A DNA stretch of 62,655 nucleotides from Thermoleophilia bacterium (GTDB lineage: Bacteria > Actinomycetota > Thermoleophilia > Gaiellales > Gaiellaceae): contig JADGPD010000006.1 in assembly GCA_017882615.1 (NCBI GenBank), positions 1 to 62,655 of the forward strand, written 5' to 3'. A program made the position numbers and the translations under genes. Below, in pieces: positions 57,790-62,655 of the stretch. Positions within the stretch are counted from its first letter, which is position 1. Every line of letters starts with the position of its first letter. The notes under the pieces were generated by a model. That model made no database searches and was not told the origin of the DNA. It was given only the letters and a program-made list of their open reading frames with translations.

Positions 57790-58413
57790 ATGCGCATCAC
57801 GCGCAACGAATCATCCAGACCATGTGCAATCTGCGGACGCCGGCTGCTGATGGGCGAGCAGTTCAGCCGCTTCTCGCCCGGAGGGCGCGGCGAGCTGGTC
57901 GAAGTTTGTCGCCTCTGTTTCGAGAAGGCGGTCGATCACGGCTGGTCGAGAGAAGGGGCGCCGACGACGCCGACGCGCGCCGAGACGCAGCGAAAGCGCG
58001 GCCTCATTTCTTCTCTCTTCGGCATCGCCCGCGGCGAGACGGAGGAGACGGTGCTCGCCGAGCCGATTCTTCGCCGCCTGGGCACCGAGGACGTCGTCGT
58101 GGTCGAAGCGGCGGACGTTTTCAACACGAGCCCGTACCGGCGAACGGTAGGTGGAGTGGCGCGCAGCCTGGGCGAGCCACACGCGAGCATCGTGGCGCTC
58201 TCGGGAGTGAAGGCGGAGTTCGTGCTGACCGTCGCCTGGGATCTCTCCTGGTACCAGTACCGCATCTCGCTCGACGCGGCGCAGCAGGTGAGGCTGGTCG
58301 AGCGCGGGCACGAGCTACAGGAGCTGAAGCAGCCCTACACCAACTGGAACGCACGGGTCGAGGAAGACGGCCGCGTGGTTCCGGACATCGCGCGTATCGA
58401 CTCGCTCGGCTGA
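57790..58413 (+). CDS. Hypothetical protein with zinc-ribbon-like N-terminus
   Basis: 207 aa. CAICGRRLLMGEQ and EVCRLCFEKAV provide four Cys in two CxxC pairs within the first 50 residues, a likely zinc site. The remainder is mixed alpha/beta (VVVVEAADVFNTSPYRRTVG, EFVLTVAWDLSWYQYRISLD). No family recognised. Only 9 bp after the EF-G paralogue, so probably co-transcribed; a link to it or to RNA binding is inference. Confidence 0.75.
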   Translation: MRITRNESSRPCAICGRRLLMGEQFSRFSPGGRGELVEVCRLCFEKAVDHGWSREGAPTTPTRAETQRKRGLISSLFGIARGETEETVLAEPILRRLGTEDVVVVEAADVFNTSPYRRTVGGVARSLGEPHASIVALSGVKAEFVLTVAWDLSWYQYRISLDAAQQVRLVERGHELQELKQPYTNWNARVEEDGRVVPDIARIDSLG

Positions 58414-58469
58414 GCGCGAAGGCGCGGCGCGCTGGCATTGTCGCCAGCTACTCGTAGAATGCAAGGCAG

Positions 58470-58673
58470 ATGATCTTTTGCGTGATTCCACCCGAGCTCG
58501 CCGACGATCTCTTCGACAGGATGGTCGAGTACTACAAGGACAATCCGAACGTCACGGTGATCATCGATCGTCGCGGCGGTAAAGAGTCGCCAGCGCGGGC
58601 CGCTGCGAAGAAGCCCGAGGAGAAACGCCGGGCGCGTATTCCGGGCACCTTCCCAGAGATCAGCGCTCACTAG
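58470..58673 (+). CDS. Small conserved-looking hypothetical protein (67 aa)
   Basis: 67 aa. A short alpha/beta N-half (MIFCVIPPELADDLFDRMVE, then VTVIIDRRGG) and a basic C-half. TAGAAT lies 9 nt before the ATG. Family not recognised by name; the hydrophobic strand pattern and codon use make it a real gene. Between the zinc-ribbon-like gene and the NIF3/CutA-like gene. Confidence 0.65.
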   Translation: MIFCVIPPELADDLFDRMVEYYKDNPNVTVIIDRRGGKESPARAAAKKPEEKRRARIPGTFPEISAH

Positions 58674-58733
58674 ATCGCGCTGTCAGGCGCGGGCAACCTG
58701 GGTTCGGCTGAGGGCGCGTGTATGGTGCTCGTC

Positions 58734-59057
58734 GTGAGACGCAAGCTGGTTGCTTTCGTTCCGGTTTCGGCGCTGGAGAGCGTGTGCGAGGCGCTTTTCG
58801 CCGCGGGCGCGGGGCGAATCGGCAACTACGATCGCTGCGCCTGGTACACGGTGGGCACGGGAACATTTCTCGCCCGCGAAGGGGCGCGACCGCAGGTGGG
58901 AGAAGTCGGCCGCGACGAGCGCGTTACCGAGTACCGCGTGGAGACCGTCTACCCGAGCGAACTGGAGGCCGCGGTCGTGCGCGCGCTGCGCGAATCACAT
59001 CCCTACGAGGAGCCGGCCTTTGACATCTACGAGCTGGTGGAGGCCGCAAAGTGTTGA
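58734..59057 (+). CDS. NIF3/YqfO-type CutA-like domain protein
   Basis: 107 aa from GTG 58734, which follows TATGGT by 7 nt; an in-frame ATG at 58722 would add four residues. The fold signature is RKLVAFVPVSALESVCEALF start and RESHPYEEPAFDIYELVE end, as in the NIF3 inserted domain and CutA. It lacks the metal-binding NIF3 body, so it is the stand-alone domain. Its stop is inside the start of the RNase HI gene (59051), giving an overlapping pair. Confidence 0.8.
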   Translation: MRRKLVAFVPVSALESVCEALFAAGAGRIGNYDRCAWYTVGTGTFLAREGARPQVGEVGRDERVTEYRVETVYPSELEAAVVRALRESHPYEEPAFDIYELVEAAKC

Positions 59058-59461
59058 AGGCGCGCCTCTTTACGGATGGCGGCTCGCGAGGCAACCCGGG
59101 CCCGGCCGCCTACGGCTACGTGCTTGAAGATCCGGCCGGGACGGTGCTCGACGCACGCGGCGAGGCGATCGGGGTCGCAACCAACAACGTGGCCGAGTAC
59201 AGCGGTCTCGTGGCCGGGCTGGCGAAAGCGGTGGAGATCGGAGTGGCGGAGCTGGAGGTCGTCTCGGACTCGGAGCTGATGGTGCGACAGATGAAGGGCG
59301 ACTACCGGGTCAAGAACGAGGGGTTGAAGCCGCTGTTCCAGAAAGCGAACGGGCTCGCCAGCGCAATCGGCAAGGTGAGTTACCGGGCGGTGCGGCGCGA
59401 GCATAACAAGCTGGCCGACCAGCTGGTGAACGAGGCGCTGGACGCCGCGAACGGTCGTTAG
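59051..59461 (+). CDS. Ribonuclease HI family protein
   Basis: 136 aa, GTG start overlapping the previous stop. The catalytic set is complete: Asp in LFTDGGSRGNPGPAAYGYV, Glu in VAEYSGLVAGL, Asp in VVSDSELMVRQMKGDY and Asp in HNKLADQLVNEALD. RNase HI cuts the RNA strand of RNA-DNA hybrids with Mg2+. The form is the short YpdQ/RnhA type without a hybrid-binding domain. tRNA-Gly follows 33 bp later. Confidence 0.92.
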   Translation: MLKARLFTDGGSRGNPGPAAYGYVLEDPAGTVLDARGEAIGVATNNVAEYSGLVAGLAKAVEIGVAELEVVSDSELMVRQMKGDYRVKNEGLKPLFQKANGLASAIGKVSYRAVRREHNKLADQLVNEALDAANGR

Positions 59462-59479
59462 CGACCCGTCGCTCCGGGC

Positions 59480-59485
59480 TATACT
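59480..59485 (+). promoter_or_regulatory. -10 box TATACT of tRNA-Gly
   Basis: TATACT ends 9 nt before the mature 5' end of tRNA-Gly. A -35 element is not clear. Confidence 0.4.
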
Positions 59486-59494
59486 TGGCCGCAC

Positions 59495-59568
59495 GCGGAT
59501 GTAGCTCAGTTGGCTAGAGCGTCTGCTTGCCATGCAGAAGGTCGAGGGTTCGAATCCCTTCATCCGCT
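59495..59568 (+). tRNA. tRNA-Gly (anticodon GCC)
   Basis: 74 nt. Acceptor GCGGATG/CATCCGC with discriminator T, D arm GCTC..GAGC, anticodon stem TCTGC/GCAGA with loop TTGCCAT (anticodon GCC), T arm GGTTCGAATC. The 3' CCA is not encoded (T then TT). Confidence 0.96.
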
Positions 59569-59574
59569 TTGAAT

Positions 59575-59802
59575 CGGCCGGAAATCTAACGATTTCCGGC
59601 CGCGGTCGTTAGGGCGCCGATCCGCGGCTGCGCCGCGAGGCTCGGCGCGGTGTCCTAAAGCGGGGCGGGCCAGCCGCCGTGTTCTGCGGGGCGAGGGTTG
59701 GGTTGGGAGCGGCGTCTGTGAGCCGCGTCCGCCACGTCGATCGCAGCGGCGAAGAAAAAAAGCTTTCCACCGACGAAAGTCGCCAGACTTTTGTCGGCTA
59801 AG
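59575..59802. repeat. Composite dispersed element, copy B (about 228 bp)
   Basis: Hairpin 1 CGGCCGGAAATC/GATTTCCGGCCG (59575-59602) begins 7 bp after tRNA-Gly. Hairpin 2 GCGCCGA/TCGGCGC around CGCGGC/GCCGCG (59614-59648). Conserved block from 59688 with G-tracts GGGG-GGG-GGG-GGG. Hairpin 3 CGACGAAAGTC/GACTTTTGTCG, GCCA loop (59771-59796). Same order and spacing as copy A, while hairpin 2 differs in sequence but not in form. The rest of the gap to 59928 shows nothing. Confidence 0.75.
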
Positions 59803-59928
59803 CCGCAGCCGCGCATGTCAGCTGCGACGGCATCGCGAACATCTGCTCCCTTCGGGATCGATCTTCGCGAGGTCAAGTGAAAGACTGCCGCTTGCCCGGA
59901 CCGGGTCAAGCGGGCGGCGCGGTTGGAG

Positions 59929-61953
59929 TCATTTCCGAGGCTTGGCGTGGGCCGCGATCGCGCTCTGGAACGTACCGGTCAGGGTGAGTGCGCCGTCGAC
60001 GCTCAAATGGCGCGAGTCTCGGTACAGGGAAACGCCGTTCTTCACGGTCGTACAGCGGTCCTTCTCGCAGAGCTGATTCTCGAGATCGAAAAGCGTTGTC
60101 CCTTTGACTCCGCGAACCGCGGCTTTGTCGGTCGTGATCGCCAGCCGCAGCCACTTGTCTACCGCGCTGCGTGGTAGCGAGCTCGAGCAACCGCCGAGCA
60201 GGACGCGCACCACCGCGCAGGTGGCCGGATCGAGTGGGAGCACGGGGATTGGTTGCACGAGCAGCGCCGGCACTCCGGCCGCTTGCAGTCGCAGCAGTGT
60301 TTCGTGGAGCACCTGCCGCCACACGCGGGCCTTGCCCGTATTCGAAAAGGTGAGTCCCTGACCGACGAAGCCGAGCCCGTCGACGGGGTTCTGCAGATAG
60401 AAGTCGGTGCGCGAGGCCAGCACTACGAGGCTCGGCTTGTGCTGAATGATGTAGTCGAGCGACTCGGAGGCGAAACGGGGGCAAATCTTGCTCTCGCCGT
60501 CGATTCTCTTCAGCCGCACCGGCATGAATGGACATGAGGTGTAAGTGGCCATTCGGACGGTGTAGCCGCTCCGGTTGCCCGCTTGAATGACCGGCTCGGC
60601 GAGTTGACCGGCGTTTGAGTCTCCAAACAGGATCACGTCGCCGCGCGGGTGTTGGACTCTCCAGACGCATTGCTCGTTCTTACTGGAGCCGAGGGTTGCG
60701 CCACTGGCGCAGTGGCGTCGATGGTCGAGGTGGAGACGCTCGGTTTGACTCCAGCTCGTCATCGCCTTCGTAGAGCTCAGAGAGTCTTGAGCTCGAATCA
60801 GGCCGAGATTGGCGACGATCGGTAGCGCTACACAGGCCGAGGCCAGAGCGATTGCGCTGCGTCCGGCCACGGGCGAGCGCGATCCGAGCCGGGAGTGGAA
60901 GCGAACCGGGTTTTCCACGTAGCGATAAGTGAGCCAGGCAGGGAGGAGGCTAAAGCCGGCGGCGACCGGAACAGCCCAACCCGACGTGGGCCAGAGCGCC
61001 TTGGCGAAGACGATCAGCGGCCAGTGCCAGAGGTAGATGCTGTAGGAGAGATCTCCGAGCCAAGCCATCGGACGAAGGCTTAGCAGACGCGAGACCCCGA
61101 AGGACGCTCGAGTTCCGCCTGCGATCAACAGGCAGGCGCCTCCGACAGGCAGCAGAGCGGACATCTCGTTGAAGCCCACCTGGTGGATGAGGAAGGCCGA
61201 CAGGCCCAGCGCGGTCGCTCCGGCGAGGTCGAGCACGATCGCCAGTCGAATAGGAAGCCGATTGAGCAGCGGAAGCGCCAGTACGAGCAAGGCGCCAACC
61301 CCGAACTCCCAGGCCCGTGTGGGCGAGGAATAGAAGACCAGCTTGGGGCGAACATGGGAGGCGGACGGGTAGTAACCGTGTGAGAGGGCCAGAGAGAGCC
61401 AGAAAGACAAGGCCGTGCCCAGCGCGATAACCGCCCAGGTCCACAGCCTGCCGAGGCCACGGCCCAGGCGCGAGCGATCGAGCTGCCAGCCTGCCAGCAG
61501 GAGCACGGGAAAGACGATGTAGATCTGTGCGATCACCGACAGCATCCAGGTGTGCAGCAGCGGATTGAGCTGCGTGCTCACGTCGAAGTAACCGGTGTGC
61601 AGAGTGACGAGATAGAAGTTGGCGAACAGGGCCGACGCCGAGATTCCTGTCAAGGCCGCCATTCGCTGCGTCCCGGCCGGGTCGGCCAGTATCCCGAAGA
61701 GCGCGACGAAGATCAGCATCACCGCCGGCGCCGGCAAGATGCGCCTGGCGCGACGAGCGTAGAAGCTGCTCAAGCTGAGGCGCCCGTTCCTGTCCAACTC
61801 TCCGAGCAGCGTGCCGGCGATCACGAAGCCGGAGATGACGAAGAAGACATCGACGCCCGTGAATCCGCCCGGGAAGGAAAGATCGGCGTGGTAGAGCACG
61901 ACGAAAGCGATTGCCAGCGCGCGCAGGCCCTGGATGTCGGTTCGCTTCTTCAC
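59929..61953 (-). CDS. OafA/YrhL-type acyltransferase 3 with SGNH domain
   Basis: 674 aa, GTG start 61953 with TATCCT 9 nt upstream. N-terminus KKRTDIQGLRALAIAFVVLY and GVDVFFVISGFVIAGTLLGE are the Acyl_transf_3 signature; about ten membrane helices run to residue ~390. The C-terminal ~270 residues form an SGNH hydrolase-type domain with VILFGDSNAGQLAEP (Ser block) and DSRHLSVDGALTLT (Asp-His block). It O-acylates a surface polysaccharide or peptidoglycan precursor. Full length, monocistronic. Confidence 0.93.
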   Translation of the reverse strand: MKKRTDIQGLRALAIAFVVLYHADLSFPGGFTGVDVFFVISGFVIAGTLLGELDRNGRLSLSSFYARRARRILPAPAVMLIFVALFGILADPAGTQRMAALTGISASALFANFYLVTLHTGYFDVSTQLNPLLHTWMLSVIAQIYIVFPVLLLAGWQLDRSRLGRGLGRLWTWAVIALGTALSFWLSLALSHGYYPSASHVRPKLVFYSSPTRAWEFGVGALLVLALPLLNRLPIRLAIVLDLAGATALGLSAFLIHQVGFNEMSALLPVGGACLLIAGGTRASFGVSRLLSLRPMAWLGDLSYSIYLWHWPLIVFAKALWPTSGWAVPVAAGFSLLPAWLTYRYVENPVRFHSRLGSRSPVAGRSAIALASACVALPIVANLGLIRAQDSLSSTKAMTSWSQTERLHLDHRRHCASGATLGSSKNEQCVWRVQHPRGDVILFGDSNAGQLAEPVIQAGNRSGYTVRMATYTSCPFMPVRLKRIDGESKICPRFASESLDYIIQHKPSLVVLASRTDFYLQNPVDGLGFVGQGLTFSNTGKARVWRQVLHETLLRLQAAGVPALLVQPIPVLPLDPATCAVVRVLLGGCSSSLPRSAVDKWLRLAITTDKAAVRGVKGTTLFDLENQLCEKDRCTTVKNGVSLYRDSRHLSVDGALTLTGTFQSAIAAHAKPRK

Positions 61954-62111
61954 GCCGGCGACAGGATAGATGGCCGACTGGGCGTGGAGCGGGAGGGACC
62001 TATCGGCCGGAGCGGGATCGAGGCGGTTGCCCCGTACGCCGTGCCTTGGGCGGACGTCGGCCGCAGAGTGGGCGAGTGTGTCGCGCCCGTTGTATTACGA
62101 TTCGCCGGCAC

Positions 62112-62182
62112 GGCGCGGTGGCCGAGTGGCTAGGCAGAGGCCTGCAAAGCCTCGTACAGCAGTTCGATTCTGCTCCGCGCCT
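62112..62182 (+). tRNA. tRNA-Cys (anticodon GCA)
   Basis: 71 nt. Acceptor GGCGCGG/CCGCGCC with discriminator T, anticodon stem GAGGC/GCCTC with loop CTGCAAA (anticodon GCA), T arm CAGTTCGATTC. TTTT follows directly. Confidence 0.96.
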
Positions 62183-62190
62183 TTTGTTAC

Positions 62191-62316
62191 GCCCCGAACG
62201 AAACGAAGCACTGCGCCGCCTGGTCGCGCCCGTAGTCGCCGGCTACTAACGCGACACTGCGTCCTAGCCTCGCACTCACCGCTCCCTTGTCGACGGGTCT
62301 TCATTCCGTTCGGGGC
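62191..62316. repeat. Long-range inverted repeat 3' of tRNA-Cys
   Basis: GCCCCGAACG (62191-62200) pairs with CGTTCGGGGC (62307-62316), extended by GAAG/CTTC, around a ~100-nt loop that holds a GTAG/CTAC hairpin. It begins 8 nt after tRNA-Cys. The gap to the small membrane protein at 62365 holds nothing else. Confidence 0.6.
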
Positions 62317-62364
62317 TCGGCCGAGAAAACCCTACTTTCCCTACTTGACGGGTGCCGGCTTTTA

Positions 62365-62529
62365 TTAGAACTGGCGCGCGAGCGCGACGCCGCCCACGGC
62401 GATCAGTACGGCAGCGACGGCGATCAAGCCGAGCGCGATCGCCGTCGGCACGAAGAAGGCGACGACAGCGGCCGCGATCACCAGCGTGGCAAGCGCAACG
62501 TAGATGAGGGGGAGACGAAATTTCCGCAT
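62365..62529 (-). CDS. Small two-helix membrane protein
   Basis: 54 aa from ATG 62529 (longer in-frame start at 62562). Two hydrophobic helices (LIYVALATLVIAAAVVAFFV, LGLIAVAAVLIAVGGVALA) with a basic N-terminus (MRKFRLP). No family recognised. It is between the tRNA-Cys region and a divergent start at 62626. Confidence 0.55.
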   Translation of the reverse strand: MRKFRLPLIYVALATLVIAAAVVAFFVPTAIALGLIAVAAVLIAVGGVALARQF

Positions 62530-62625
62530 GGGCAGGCCTCGAAAGGATGGGCCTCCGCACATGATCGGCGGGCGGATTTGAGCGTCAACCCTCCATCGGG
62601 GGTATCGGCTAGAGTTCCGCTTCCG

Positions 62626-62655
62626 ATGGCAGCGATTCTCATGAACGGCTCCGAG
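62626..62655 (+). CDS. Start of a gene cut by the window edge, possibly folD-like
   Basis: ATG at 62626 opens MAAILMNGSE and runs off the end. TAGAGT at 62611-62616 lies 9 nt before it, as in the other leaderless starts. The MAAIL(M)NG opening resembles bifunctional FolD proteins, but ten residues cannot decide this. Confidence 0.3.
   Translation, partial: MAAILMNGSE

Noticed and set aside
1-62655. Prophage, insertion sequence or CRISPR
   Set aside because: The holin-like protein is of the chromosomal DUF1469 type; no transposase, integrase or regularly spaced repeats were found. The dispersed elements noted above carry no genes.

Overview
This window is ordinary high-GC chromosomal DNA from a free-living bacterium, most probably an actinomycete-type organism. 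The GC bias, dense short-spaced genes, frequent GTG/TTG starts, a FliA/WhiG-type sigma factor, DUF4232, SCP2 and DUF1469/DUF3618 proteins, and many Lys/Ser-rich secreted proteins together suggest Actinomycetota, perhaps class Thermoleophilia. That placement is inference, since there is no 16S gene here. I see no prophage, insertion sequence, CRISPR array or ribosomal RNA.

Layout. 0-13 kb: envelope stress-type small proteins, a DEDD exonuclease, a seven-bladed WD40 protein, then exported proteins (S53 peptidase, TolB-like propeller, C5-epimerase-like protein, a duplicated-domain protein) around an ABC-F ATPase. 13-18 kb: an acetate-type transporter, a polar amino-acid ABC operon whose binding protein is circularly permuted, a DUF4232 lipoprotein-like protein and a STAS protein. 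18-27 kb: translation block thrS, infC-rpmI-rplT, a 2'-O-rRNA methyltransferase, pheS-pheT. 27-31 kb: a GH6 cellulase with two LacI-type operators, and a carbon-nitrogen hydrolase flanked by two PRC-barrel paralogues. 31-38 kb: a 2-oxoacid dehydrogenase complex (E1a, E1b, E2, E3) with VOC and glutamine-amidotransferase neighbours and a HisC-type aminotransferase. 38-45 kb: a five-gene oligopeptide ABC operon whose last gene fuses DUF805 to an OppF ATPase. 45-49 kb: MeaB GTPase, Pit phosphate transporter with its DUF47 partner, and a response regulator with a degenerate receiver. 49-54 kb: SCP2 protein, a membrane GGDEF/HD-GYP protein, deoC, a collagen-like protein. 54-62.6 kb: tRNA-Trp, sigma factor, EF-G paralogue, small proteins, RNase HI, tRNA-Gly, an OafA-type acyltransferase, tRNA-Cys.

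Most notable: (i) two ~228-bp copies of a composite dispersed element (three hairpins plus a conserved block with a four-tract G-run), at 55.4 and 59.6 kb, with related hairpins next to tRNA-Trp; (ii) the circularly permuted binding protein; (iii) the DUF805-OppF fusion; (iv) a recurrent TAnnnT hexamer placed 6-9 nt before start codons, which argues that many genes here are transcribed as leaderless mRNAs; (v) tiny coupled upstream ORFs before infC, the SCP2 gene and the c-di-GMP gene. Searches and folding were not run; calls rest on reading motifs and positions by eye.
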